This document shows, in pieces, positions 26,998 through 37,615 of a DNA stretch of 64,000 nucleotides. The notes beneath the pieces are model-generated. The model saw nothing but the letters and a program-made list of their open reading frames with translations, was not told the origin of the DNA and did not search any database. Source of the stretch: Amycolatopsis cihanbeyliensis. Lineage in GTDB: Bacteria > Actinomycetota > Actinomycetes > Mycobacteriales > Pseudonocardiaceae. The stretch is from contig NZ_VFML01000001.1 in NCBI RefSeq assembly GCF_006715045.1, forward strand, positions 3,068,501 to 3,132,500, written 5' to 3'. Position 1 is the first letter of the stretch, and the number at the start of each line of letters is the position of its first letter. A program made the position numbers and the translations under genes.

Positions 26998-27946
26998 GGT
27001 ATGCCTCGCCCCACCAGAAGTCGGCAACCTTGCGCGGCTCACCCTCCGGGGTGAACCCGGCCTCGATGAGATCGCGGCACCAGTCGGCCGCGGTCTGCTC
27101 GTGGTGCACCTTGTCCTCGTCCGGGCGCAGCGTGCCGAGCAGCACCGGGGCGAGGAAACCCTGCCGCACCAAGTTGTGTGGCTCCGGATACTCGGCCATC
27201 CCGGCTTCGTACCGGGTAACCACGTAGTCGAACCAGTCCGGGTGCAGCGCGTGCTCGGCGCGCGGGACGTCGAACTCGACGAGGACAAGCCTGCTCGCCC
27301 GCTCGCGCAACCAACGCAACGTGGCCGGTCGCTCCGCCGAAGGCAACGACAGCATCGCGAAGGTCTCCTGCGCGAGGTCCCAGCGCTCACCCGCGCCCAC
27401 CTGCGCCATGAAGGTGGCCATGGTTTCCTCGAACGTCCGGTGCTCGATGTCGCGCTCGGCGAGTGCCTTGGCCGTCACGGCGAGCCGCGGCCCGGACGGT
27501 TCCACGACGTCCACCCTGCCGACGTCCCCGGTCAGCGACGGCAGCAGGCCGAGACCCTCACCGGTGCCGATGTCGAGCAGCGCGGCGGGCCGTAGTTCGC
27601 GGTAGCGGGCGGTGAGTGCCTCGTGCGTACGTCGGTACAGCTCCACGTTGCCGCCGCCCCTGCCGAACGCGGAGAACGCCTCCGGCGAGATGTATACCTC
27701 GGCGGTATCCGCGGCTCCCGCTGAGCCCAGCCCGGCAAGGTAGTGCGCACACTCGGCGAACACGACGCGGGCGGGCTCCTGTCGCGACGCGGCGGTGATG
27801 TGCTCGACGGCCGCCGCGCGCGCGTCCTGCGCCTGCGCCACCAGCCCGGTGTAGAAGCGTTCCTGTGCCGTGGTCGCCATGGCGGCCACGTCGTCGTGCG
27901 CCGCACCTGCCCGGTAGGCGGCCCACAGTTGAGAAACCCCCATCAT
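26981..27946 (-). CDS. Class I SAM-dependent methyltransferase
   Basis: About 321 residues from ATG 27946; upstream in-frame starts are possible. Residues 1-125 are a helical N-terminal extension. The SAM-binding motif is LLDIGTGEGLGLLPSL, with the acidic post-motif VDVVEP. The C-terminal third has Trp-rich motifs (ADFWWGEAYLI). The extra helical region is typical of small-molecule O- or N-methyltransferases in antibiotic pathways. It lies 72 bases downstream of cytidine deaminase on the same strand and might be read through, but its partners are more likely the divergent-end HAD, M24 and MFS genes. Confidence 0.85.
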   Translation of the reverse strand: MMGVSQLWAAYRAGAAHDDVAAMATTAQERFYTGLVAQAQDARAAAVEHITAASRQEPARVVFAECAHYLAGLGSAGAADTAEVYISPEAFSAFGRGGGNVELYRRTHEALTARYRELRPAALLDIGTGEGLGLLPSLTGDVGRVDVVEPSGPRLAVTAKALAERDIEHRTFEETMATFMAQVGAGERWDLAQETFAMLSLPSAERPATLRWLRERASRLVLVEFDVPRAEHALHPDWFDYVVTRYEAGMAEYPEPHNLVRQGFLAPVLLGTLRPDEDKVHHEQTAADWCRDLIEAGFTPEGEPRKVADFWWGEAYLIEGC

Positions 27947-28018
27947 GAACCCCCAGTTCCTCCGTACCTCCCGATGCCCAGGCCCCGAGCCTAACACCGC
28001 ACCTTGCCCGAGAGCCGC

Positions 28019-28426
28019 TCACAGCAGGAAGGGCTCCGGGAAGACCGTCCGCATCGGGCGGCTACCGTTCGGGGTGTCCACCAAGCAGTCCGGGCCACCG
28101 AGCTCCAGCAGGATCTGGCGGCAACGGCCACACGGCATCAGCAGCTCGCCCTCCCCGCTGCGGCACGCGACGGCCACCAGCCGCGCACCCCCGGAAAGGC
28201 GTAGCTGGCCCGCCATCGTGCACTCGGCGCACAGGGACAGCCCGTACGAGCTGTTCTCCACATTGCAGCCGAGCACGATCGTGCCTGCGGAGGTGAGCCC
28301 GGCCGCCCCGACGTGCAACCCCGAGTACGGCGCGTAGGCCCTCGTCGCGATCTCCACCGCGCTGACCCGCAACCCCTCCCAGTCCACTGTGTCCGCGTTG
28401 TACACAGTGTCCATATCGGACTCCAT
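28019..28426 (-). CDS. cdd: Cytidine deaminase
   Basis: A 135-residue homotetrameric-type deaminase. The zinc-binding and catalytic motifs are CNVENSSYGLSLCAE (with the catalytic Glu in CAE) and PCGRCRQ. Its ATG overlaps the stop of the upstream permease (TGATG), so it is coupled to the nucleoside importer. Deaminates cytidine/deoxycytidine to uridine/deoxyuridine. ATG 28414 is an alternative start. Confidence 0.95.
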   Translation of the reverse strand: MESDMDTVYNADTVDWEGLRVSAVEIATRAYAPYSGLHVGAAGLTSAGTIVLGCNVENSSYGLSLCAECTMAGQLRLSGGARLVAVACRSGEGELLMPCGRCRQILLELGGPDCLVDTPNGSRPMRTVFPEPFLL

Positions 28427-29697
28427 CAGTCGCCCTCTCCGCGACGGTACTGCCGGCCGATCGACTTCGGTGGGCGCAGCCGTTGCGCCGCGACGGCAAG
28501 CACGATCAGCGTGACGAAGTGCGCCGAGTACGGGATCAGGTCGCTCGGCAGTTCGTCGTTGGACCAGTAGATGTAATACAGGATCCCGGCCCCGACCACC
28601 CCGAGCGCCGCCGCGATCCACCGCCGCCGCAACAACTGCACCACCACGATCACCGCCAGCAGCAGCACCGCGCCGTAGAGCAGGGCGAGCACCGCCTCGC
28701 CGCCCCCGGAGAGTTGCAGGCCGTCGGCGTAGCCGAACAGCGCGGCGCCGCCGAGCAGCCCACCGGGCCGCCAGTTGCCGAAGATCATCGCGGCCAGGCC
28801 GATGAACCCGCGGCCGTTCGTTTGGTTCTCCAGGTAGTCGGCCCCGCCGGGCAGCAGCACCAGCGAGGCACCACCCATCCCGGCCAGCCCACCGGACACC
28901 GCCAGCGCGGCGTACTTGTGCAGGTAGACGTTCACCCCGAGGGACTCGGCCGCCACCGGGCTCTCCCCGCAGGAACGCAGCCGCAGGCCGAACCGGGTGC
29001 GCCAGAGCACGAGGTAGCTGAGGAGGACCAACAGCAGCGCGATCATCGCCAGCGGGGAGACCTGGGTGATCAGCCCGCGCAGCAACCCGGCCACATCGGA
29101 GATCCCTGCCCGCTGCATCTCCTCGAGGTCGCCGAGCCAGTCGGAGAGGAAGGTCGCCGAGTAGGTGTCGAACTTCGGCACCGGCGGCGACTGCTTCGGG
29201 TTGCCCGACAGCGGCTCGAACACCAGCTTGGCCAGGTACTTCGTCACGCCGAGGCCGAGCAGGTTGATCGCGACACCGGAGACGATATGGTTGACCCCGA
29301 ACGTCACCGTCGCCAGCGCGTGCAGCAGTCCACCCAGCGCGCCGAACGCGATCGCCGCGAGCAACCCGGCCCACACGCCGCCGTAGTAGGCGCCCCACGC
29401 CGCGCCCCACGTGCCGAGGATCATCATGCCCTCGAGCCCGATGTTGATCACGCCGGCGCGTTCGGCCCACAGCCCGCCGAGCGCGGCCAGCAGGATCGGC
29501 AGCGCGAGCCGCAGCGCGGTGTTCGCCGTGTTGGTGGACGTGAGCACGTCCACCCCGGTCAGGTAAGACGTGGTGGACAGCACGGCGATCGCCACAACCG
29601 CCCACAGCACGCCCCGCAGCCAGCCCGGCATCCGCCGCCGGGGCTCGGGCGGCATCGTCTCCGGCGAACTCGCGGGGGGCGCGATCATCGCACTCAT
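28426..29697 (-). CDS. Nucleoside ABC transporter permease 2
   Basis: A 423-residue permease of the BMP/nupQ-type (ABC-2 simple sugar/nucleoside branch). It has about ten helices, with the conserved GGLWAERAGVINIGLEGMM near residue 98 and a GGLAGMGGA turn later. It is downstream of a first permease, an ATPase with two domains and a BMP lipoprotein. Ribonucleosides are the expected cargo. It ends within the cytidine deaminase start. Confidence 0.93.
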   Translation of the reverse strand: MSAMIAPPASSPETMPPEPRRRMPGWLRGVLWAVVAIAVLSTTSYLTGVDVLTSTNTANTALRLALPILLAALGGLWAERAGVINIGLEGMMILGTWGAAWGAYYGGVWAGLLAAIAFGALGGLLHALATVTFGVNHIVSGVAINLLGLGVTKYLAKLVFEPLSGNPKQSPPVPKFDTYSATFLSDWLGDLEEMQRAGISDVAGLLRGLITQVSPLAMIALLLVLLSYLVLWRTRFGLRLRSCGESPVAAESLGVNVYLHKYAALAVSGGLAGMGGASLVLLPGGADYLENQTNGRGFIGLAAMIFGNWRPGGLLGGAALFGYADGLQLSGGGEAVLALLYGAVLLLAVIVVVQLLRRRWIAAALGVVGAGILYYIYWSNDELPSDLIPYSAHFVTLIVLAVAAQRLRPPKSIGRQYRRGEGD

Positions 29698-29785
29698 GCT
29701 CGCTCCTCCGCGGCCCCACGCGGGGTCTTCCGCCAGGGGCGCGCTCCGCTGTCACCTTGAGAGCCGCGGCTCGACACCGGGCGAC

Positions 29786-30892
29786 TCATACCGAACCCCC
29801 TTCGCTCACCGAGGCGGGTTTGCCGCCCCTGCCGTTACCGCCGAAGGCCCGGCCGACCCTGCGCTGCTCGGCAGTGAGCTCGGCCCGGCGGACGACCTCG
29901 TAGGCAACCACCACGGAGAGCACGATCGTGCCCTGGATGATCGTCGCAATCTCCCTGGGCACGTCGATGAATTCGAGCGAGACCGCCGACTTGTCCAGGA
30001 AGGCCCAGAGCAACGCACCGAGCGCGATCCCCCCTGGATGGTTGCGGCCGAGCAGGGCAACCGCGATGCCGGTGAAGCCGTACTGCTGCGCCGAGGTGAC
30101 GTAGTAGACGTGGTCACGGCCCAGCAGTTCGGGCATCGCGACCAGCCCAGCGACCGCGCCGGAGATCAGCATCGCGGCCAGCACCATCTTCTTAGCGCTG
30201 ACCCCGCCTGCCGCGGCCGCGGTCGGCGACTCGCCGCTTGCTCTCAGCTCGAAGCCGAACCGGGTGCGGTTGAGCAGGAACCAGTACCCGTAGCCGAGCG
30301 CCGCAGCGACGATCGCGAAGCCGAAGATCGTGCCCGCGCCGCCGAGCGGAATCCCCGGCACCCAGCCGCTCTCATCGATCTCCGCGGTGCTGACGTTGTT
30401 GCCGCGCTGCACGCCGAACTGGTCCGGGTTGATCAGGAACGCAATGATCCCACCGACGATCGAGTTCAGCATGATCGTGGAGATCACCTCGTGCACGCCG
30501 CGGGTGACCTTCAGCACCGCCGGGATGGCCGCGTAGGCCGCACCGGCGAACGCGGCCACCAGGATGATCACCAGGGTGTGCAGCACGGGCGGCAGGTCCA
30601 TCGCCGCGCCCACGATGGCCGCGATGATCGCGGCGAACCGGTACTGGCCCTCCACCCCGATGTTGAACAGGTTCATCTGGAAGCCGACCGCGACCGCGAG
30701 CCCGGCGAGGTAGTACACGGTGGCGAGGTTGACGGTGTCCACCGCGACGTTGCCACGGCCGAGCTGGCTGACCATCGTGCCGAAGGCCCGGAGCGGGTCG
30801 GCCCCGGAGACCAGCAACGCGATCGAGGACAGCAGCACCGCGAACACGATCGCCAGCAGCGGTGGCAGCAGCGCGGAGCGCCAGGACCTCAC
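29786..30892 (-). CDS. Nucleoside ABC transporter permease 1
   Basis: A 368-residue membrane permease related to NupP-type nucleoside importers. It has GFQMNLFNIGVEGQYRFAAI in helices 3-4 and PTAAAAGGVSAKKM in the cytoplasmic loop. It starts four bases inside the ATPase gene end, thus coupled. The gap of 88 bases before the second permease holds no other gene. The first helix follows a short basic N-terminus. Confidence 0.93.
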   Translation of the reverse strand: MRSWRSALLPPLLAIVFAVLLSSIALLVSGADPLRAFGTMVSQLGRGNVAVDTVNLATVYYLAGLAVAVGFQMNLFNIGVEGQYRFAAIIAAIVGAAMDLPPVLHTLVIILVAAFAGAAYAAIPAVLKVTRGVHEVISTIMLNSIVGGIIAFLINPDQFGVQRGNNVSTAEIDESGWVPGIPLGGAGTIFGFAIVAAALGYGYWFLLNRTRFGFELRASGESPTAAAAGGVSAKKMVLAAMLISGAVAGLVAMPELLGRDHVYYVTSAQQYGFTGIAVALLGRNHPGGIALGALLWAFLDKSAVSLEFIDVPREIATIIQGTIVLSVVVAYEVVRRAELTAEQRRVGRAFGGNGRGGKPASVSEGGSV

Positions 30893-32454
30893 TCGCCCTC
30901 ACCCCCACTCTCCGCGCCGGTCATCGCCGAGCCAAGCTCCTGCGGGGTGACGGTCGCCGGGTCGGCCTCGCTAACCAGCCGTCCGCGCAGCATCACCCTG
31001 ATCGTGTCGGACAGGCCGATCAGCTCGTCGAGATCCGCCGAGACCAGCAGTACGGCCAGCCCTTCGGCGCGAGCGGTGCGGATCTGCTCCCAGATCAGCG
31101 CCTGCGCCCCGACGTCGACGCCGCGCGTGGGGTGCGACGCGATGAGCAGCACCGGCCGGCAGGAGAGCTCCCTGCCGACGACGAGCTTCTGCTGGTTGCC
31201 GCCGGACAGGGCGCCCGCGACGACGTCGATGCCCGGCGTGCGCACGTCATAGGCCTCGATGATCCGTTCGGTGTCTTTCTTCGCGCCCGCGATGTTCAGC
31301 AGCCGGCGACCAGCCACCGGTTCGCGGGTCTGGTAGCCGAGCATCCGGTTGGCCCACAGCGATTGCTTGAGCAGCAGGCCGTGCCGGGTGCGGTCCTCTG
31401 CGATGTAGCCGATGCCCGCCTCCCTGCGCGCCAGGGTGCCGAGCCGGGTGAGGTCCTGGGGTTCGCCGTCGGGGCCGGTGAGTTCGACCGTCCCGCCACC
31501 GGCTCTGCGGATACCCATCAGCGCCTCGACCAGCTCGGTCTGCCCGTTGCCCTCGACGCCCGCGATGCCGAGCACCTCGCCCGCGTGCACGGTGAACGAG
31601 ATGTCCTCGAGGACCGCGCGGCCGGCGCCCCCGGTGTCGTCGGCTGACAGTCGCAGGGCATCGACCCGAAGCACGTCACGGCCACCCACCCTCGACCGCC
31701 TGGTCTCGGGCCTCGGCAGCTCGCTGCCCACCATCATCTCGGCGAGCTGCCTGCTGCTGACCGTGGAAGGGTCGACCGTGCCGACGGTGGACCCGCGCCG
31801 GATCACGGTCACCGTGTCGGCGATGGCACGCACCTCGTCCAGCTTGTGCGAGATGAACAGGAAGGTGAAACCCTCGCGCTGCATACTGCGCACAGTGTTG
31901 AACAGCGCGTCGACCTCCTGCGGAACCAGCACCGCGGTCGGCTCGTCCAGGATCACGATGCGGGCGCCCCGATAGAGCACCTTCATGATCTCCACCCGCT
32001 GCCGGTCGGCGACGCCGAGCCGCTCCACCAGGGTGCCCGGCGCTGCCCGCAGCCCGCTCTGCTCGGCGAGATCGGCAACCCGCGCCGAGGCAGCCCTGCC
32101 AATCCCGTGCAGCGACTCCGCGCCGAGCAGCACGTTCTCCCGGACGGTCAGATTGTCGGCGAGCATGAAGTGCTGGTGCACCATGCCGATCCCGGCCGTG
32201 ATCGCGTCCTGCGGGTTGCGCAGCCGCACCTGCTCACCGTGCACCGCGATGGTGCCCTCGTCCGGCTGCTGCATGCCGTAGAGGATCTTCATCAGGGTGG
32301 ACTTGCCCGCCCCGTTCTCCCCACAGATCGCGTGCACCTCGCCCGCGTGCACGACGAGGTTGACGTCGGAGTTGGCGACCACGCCGGGGAAACGTTTGGT
32401 GATACCGGTCAGCTGGACGACCAGCTCGCCCTGGTCGGGCCGAGGTTCGTTCAT
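30889..32454 (-). CDS. Nucleoside/simple-sugar ABC transporter ATP-binding protein (two domains)
   Basis: A 521-residue protein with two fused nucleotide-binding domains. Domain 1 has Walker A GENGAGKSTLMK, a degenerate signature near RVEIMKVLYRGA and Walker B IVILDEPTA. Domain 2 has a weak Walker A (GVEGNGQTEL), a canonical LSGGNQQK signature and LLIASHPTRGVD in place of the standard Walker B. This asymmetry is normal for the RbsA/BMP-linked family. It is encoded between the BMP lipoprotein and the permeases. Confidence 0.94.
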   Translation of the reverse strand: MNEPRPDQGELVVQLTGITKRFPGVVANSDVNLVVHAGEVHAICGENGAGKSTLMKILYGMQQPDEGTIAVHGEQVRLRNPQDAITAGIGMVHQHFMLADNLTVRENVLLGAESLHGIGRAASARVADLAEQSGLRAAPGTLVERLGVADRQRVEIMKVLYRGARIVILDEPTAVLVPQEVDALFNTVRSMQREGFTFLFISHKLDEVRAIADTVTVIRRGSTVGTVDPSTVSSRQLAEMMVGSELPRPETRRSRVGGRDVLRVDALRLSADDTGGAGRAVLEDISFTVHAGEVLGIAGVEGNGQTELVEALMGIRRAGGGTVELTGPDGEPQDLTRLGTLARREAGIGYIAEDRTRHGLLLKQSLWANRMLGYQTREPVAGRRLLNIAGAKKDTERIIEAYDVRTPGIDVVAGALSGGNQQKLVVGRELSCRPVLLIASHPTRGVDVGAQALIWEQIRTARAEGLAVLLVSADLDELIGLSDTIRVMLRGRLVSEADPATVTPQELGSAMTGAESGGEGE

Positions 32455-32529
32455 CGGGTGGGCTCTCCTTGCCGAAAGCCTGGGCCCGCCGGGCGGGATC
32501 GCCGCCGCGGGCCCAGGCGTGGGTGACGC

Positions 32530-33681
32530 TCAGTTCTCCAGTTCGGCCGAGACCTTGATCTTGCCGTCGATGATCTGCTGCTTGTAGCCCTCGAGAATCG
32601 GCACAATGTCGTCGATCTTGCCGCCGGAGGTGGAATAGCCGACGCCGCCCGCGGCGAGGTCGAAGCGCTCCGGCAGCGTGGAGAGATCGTCCCTGGCCAC
32701 CGCGACGAGATAGTCGAACACGGCCACGTCGACCCGCTTGACCATCGAGGTGACGATGACGTCCTTGACCGGGTCCATCGTCTGCTGCTTGTACTGGTCG
32801 GAGTCGACGCCGATGGCCAGCGCACCGGCCGACTTGGCGGCCTGGAACACGCCCTTGCCAGAGGCCCCGGCGGCGTGGAAGAGCACGTCGGCGCCGTTGG
32901 CGATCTGCGCGGAGGACTTGGCGTTGCCCTTGGCCGGGTCGTTGAAGCCGGTAATGTCCCCGGCCGGGGTGAGGTAGTCTTCCTCGATCTGCACCTCGTC
33001 CGAGACCGCCTCGGCACCCTGCCGGAAACCCGCCTGGAACTTCTGGATCAGCGGGGTGTTCACGCCGCCGACGAAACCGACGTGGCAGTTCTCGCTCTTG
33101 TAGACCGCGGCGACCCCGGCCAGGAAGGATCCCTCCTCCTCGGCGAACAGCAGCGGGGTGACGTTCGGCAGGTCCACTGTGCCGTCGATCAGCGCGAACT
33201 GGGTGTCCGGGAACTTCGGGGCGACATCCTTGACCGAGGGCGCGTAGGCGAAGCCGACCGCGATGATCGGGCTGTAGCCCGCGGCCGCCATCTGCTGCAG
33301 GCGCTGCTTCTTGGCGTCCTCGGTCTCGTTGGCCGTCGCGGTGCTCTCGCTGACGTCGGTGACGCCGAGTTCCGCCTTCGCCTTGTCGACGCCGGCCGCC
33401 GCCGCGTCGTTGAACGAGGCGTCGCCGCGGCCGCCGAGGTCGAAGGCGAGGCCGACCCGCAGGTCGCTGGCATCGACGTCGACGGGCGCCTTACTCTCCC
33501 GCGAGCTACCTTTGGGGGGAGGCGGCGGTTCCGGAGCGGTCACGCATGGGCCCGCATCGCCCGAGCCACCCGAGTCGGCGTTGTTGGTACCGGAGTCCTT
33601 CGCACAACCGGCCAGCGTGAGCACGCCAGCCATCGCGACAGCCGCGAACATCCGGCCGCGCGTTCGAAGACTGATTCTCAT
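32530..33681 (-). CDS. BMP-family nucleoside-binding lipoprotein
   Basis: A 383-residue exported lipoprotein. The signal peptide ends in a lipobox LTLAGC. The mature part is a Bmp/PnrA-type periplasmic-binding fold that binds purine or pyrimidine nucleosides (LRVGLAFDLGGRGDASFND at the N-terminus, VGFVGGVNTPLIQKFQAGFRQG). Start 33681 is preferred; an upstream 33726 start would put 15 residues before the signal peptide. First gene of the importer operon, with an AT-rich promoter region upstream. Confidence 0.93.
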   Translation of the reverse strand: MRISLRTRGRMFAAVAMAGVLTLAGCAKDSGTNNADSGGSGDAGPCVTAPEPPPPPKGSSRESKAPVDVDASDLRVGLAFDLGGRGDASFNDAAAAGVDKAKAELGVTDVSESTATANETEDAKKQRLQQMAAAGYSPIIAVGFAYAPSVKDVAPKFPDTQFALIDGTVDLPNVTPLLFAEEEGSFLAGVAAVYKSENCHVGFVGGVNTPLIQKFQAGFRQGAEAVSDEVQIEEDYLTPAGDITGFNDPAKGNAKSSAQIANGADVLFHAAGASGKGVFQAAKSAGALAIGVDSDQYKQQTMDPVKDVIVTSMVKRVDVAVFDYLVAVARDDLSTLPERFDLAAGGVGYSTSGGKIDDIVPILEGYKQQIIDGKIKVSAELEN

Positions 33682-34021
33682 TGGCAGCCTTTCTCGTTCC
33701 CCAGTTATCAAGCTCGATTGGCGCACGGTACCCGCCGGTCAGCGGAAGACCATAAGGAGACCACCGCGCGTAATCCAAATGTTTACTCGAGCAATTGTAT
33801 ACAGTATCCTAATATGTTCGCCGGTGGTGTCTGGTCCATCACACAGACGAGGCCGAGGTTGAGTGCCGCGGACGCGGCGGGTCTAGCATCCAGTGCATCA
33901 ACGCTCGACGACCTTTGACCTCGGCATCGTCGCCGATCCGTCCCAAGTGGACGCATCTGCGGGCGTCGGAGTCGCCGGTCAGCCGGGCTCAGTCCAGCCA
34001 GACGTTGGAGGCCTTTCACCG
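33682..34021. other. 340-bp divergent intergenic region (BMP lipoprotein / sdhC)
   Basis: No convincing gene. The stretch 33775-33830 is much richer in A and T than its surroundings and holds GTATAC and TAATAT elements, so it likely carries promoters for both directions. GGAG at 34007-34010 serves sdhC. A possible longer sdhC frame beginning at 33893 lacks coding character before 34022. Confidence 0.5.
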
Positions 34022-34483
34022 ATGTCCACCACGGCTAGCACCGCAGCGGAGGGGGCCGAGAGCCACGCGGCGGTGCGCAGCGATCGGACAGGCACTTCAC
34101 GGCGCGGCACGTTCTACCGCGGCGACCCCGGCATGTGGTCCTGGGTGCTGCACCGTGTCACCGGCGTGCTCACCTTCTTCTTCCTGTTCGTCCACGTGCT
34201 CGACACCGCGCTGGTCCGGGTGTCCCCGGACAGCTACGACGCGGTCATCGAGACCTACAAGACCCCGCTGGTCAACCTGCTGGAGGTCGCGCTCGTCGGC
34301 GCGGTGCTCTACCACGCGCTGAACGGCATCCGAGTGATGCTGGTGGACTTCTGGTCCAGGGGCCCCAGGCTGCAGCGCCAGATGCTGTGGACGATCATCG
34401 GCATCTGGGTGGTCGTGATGGTGCCCGGCACCTACGTCATGCTCGAACGCACGGTGCGCGAACTGTTCGGAGGCGGGAACTGA
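34022..34483 (+). CDS. sdhC: Succinate dehydrogenase cytochrome b556 subunit
   Basis: A 153-residue membrane anchor with three helices. The conserved HRVTGVLTFFFLFVH carries the quinone-site Arg and a probable haem His; a further His lies in GAVLYHALNGIR. The first 35 residues are Ser/Thr/Ala-rich and soluble. GGAG sits 12 bases before the ATG. The stop overlaps the sdhD start (TGATG). Confidence 0.93.
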   Translation: MSTTASTAAEGAESHAAVRSDRTGTSRRGTFYRGDPGMWSWVLHRVTGVLTFFFLFVHVLDTALVRVSPDSYDAVIETYKTPLVNLLEVALVGAVLYHALNGIRVMLVDFWSRGPRLQRQMLWTIIGIWVVVMVPGTYVMLERTVRELFGGGN

Positions 34484-34899
34484 TGACCGAGGCCCTCACC
34501 CTGGACAAGCCCCGCTCCCCGCGCCGCCCGGCGGCCCGGCGCAGCAACTTCGAGCTCTACAGCTGGCTGTTCATGCGTATCTCCGGCCTCGCGCTGGTGG
34601 TGCTCGTGCTCGGCCACCTGCTCATCATGAACATCCTGGACGGCGGGGTACACCGGCTGAACTTCGCCTTCGTCGCGGGCCGGTGGGCCTCACCGTTCTG
34701 GCAGTTCTGGGACCTGGCGATGCTCTGGCTCGCCCAGCTGCACGGCGGCAACGGCCTGCGCACCATCATCGACGACTACGCCCGCAAGGACAGCACCCGG
34801 TTCTGGCTGAAGATCGTGCTGTACGTGTCGATGGTGCTCATCCTCTCCGTCGGCACCCTGGTGATCTTCACCTTCGACCCGAACATCTCGGCCAGCTGA
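34483..34899 (+). CDS. sdhD: Succinate dehydrogenase hydrophobic anchor subunit
   Basis: A 138-residue protein with three membrane helices. The N-terminal 25 residues are basic, followed by LFMRISGLALVVLVLGHLL (Arg/Ser quinone site and a His), and QLHGGNGLRTIIDDY before the last helix. It is coupled to sdhC by a one-base TGATG overlap and precedes sdhA by 24 bases. Confidence 0.92.
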   Translation: MTEALTLDKPRSPRRPAARRSNFELYSWLFMRISGLALVVLVLGHLLIMNILDGGVHRLNFAFVAGRWASPFWQFWDLAMLWLAQLHGGNGLRTIIDDYARKDSTRFWLKIVLYVSMVLILSVGTLVIFTFDPNISAS

Positions 34900-34923
34900 C
34901 CCACCACACACGGAGCGTTTCTC

Positions 34924-36710
<1,787 letters not shown>

Positions 36711-36711
<1 letters not shown>

Positions 36712-37499
36712 TGACTGCCACGACCGCCGAACCCACCACCGGTTCGCACGACACCTCGCAGATCCCCGCGCCGGAGGGCTCGGTCACCATCACGGTGAAG
36801 ATCCTGCGGTTCAACCCGGAGCTGGACACCGACCCGCACTGGGAGTCCTACGACGTCCCGGCGCTGCCGACCGACCGGGTGCTCAACCTGCTCACCAACA
36901 TCAAGAGCTACGTGGACGGCACGCTGTCCTTCCGCCGCTCCTGCGCGCACGGCATCTGCGGCTCGGACGCCATGCAGATCAACGGCATCAACCGGTTGGC
37001 GTGCAAGGTGCTGGTGAAGGACCTGCTGGCGAAAAAGGGGAAGCCCACCACGGTGAGCGTCGCGCCGATCAAGGGCCTGACCACAATGAAGGACCTCTAT
37101 GTCGACATGGAGCCCTTCTTCGAGGCCTACCGGGCGGTGAAGCCGTACCTGATCGCCTACGGCAACGAGCCGACCCGCGAGCGGATCCAGTCGGCGGCCG
37201 ACCGGGAGCGGTTCGACGACACCACCAAGTGCATCCTGTGCGCCGCGTGCACCTCCTCCTGCCCGGTGTACTGGAGCGACGGCTCCTACTTCGGCCCGGC
37301 CGCGATCGTGAACGCGCACCGGTTCATCTTCGACTCCCGGGACGAGGGTTCGGAGGAACGGCTGGACATCCTGAACGACGCCGAGGGTGTCTGGCGCTGC
37401 CGGACGACGTTCAACTGCACCGACGCCTGCCCGCGGGGCATCCAGGTCACCAAGGCCATCCAGGAGGTCAAGCGCGCCCTGATGTTCAAGCGCGTCTGA
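36711..37499 (+). CDS. sdhB: Succinate dehydrogenase iron-sulfur subunit
   Basis: A 262-residue electron-transfer subunit. The [2Fe-2S] cluster ligands are in RRSCAHGICGSDAMQ and the following RLAC. The [4Fe-4S] and [3Fe-4S] clusters are supplied by CILCAACTSSCP and CTDACPRGI. A 28-residue N-terminal tail rich in Thr/Pro precedes the ferredoxin domain. Last gene of sdhCDAB; a strong hairpin follows. Confidence 0.96.
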
Positions 37500-37519
37500 C
37501 CCTCCGCCACGCCTGTCAA

Positions 37520-37561
37520 GAGTGATTCGTTCCCTGCGGGTTCGCAGGGAACGAATCACTC
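37520..37561. terminator. 19-bp hairpin terminator after sdhB
   Basis: A 19-pair perfect stem (arms 37520-37538 and 37543-37561) with a GGTT loop, centred on TTCCCTGCG/CGCAGGGAA. There is no U tract, as is common for actinobacterial intrinsic terminators. It separates sdhB from the minus-strand LGFP gene and may act on both strands. Confidence 0.8.
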
Positions 37562-37615
37562 ATGGCAGTAAGCAGATGCTGCGGCCTTCCTAAGCCAGGC
37601 ACAGGCCACAGGGTG

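Noticed and set aside
28483..29760. 425-residue plus-strand frame
   Set aside because: Antisense to the nucleoside permease; Gln/Arg/His-rich with no fold.
33893..34021. Longer N-terminus for sdhC
   Set aside because: The extra 43 residues lack coding character and the GGAG site fits ATG 34022.
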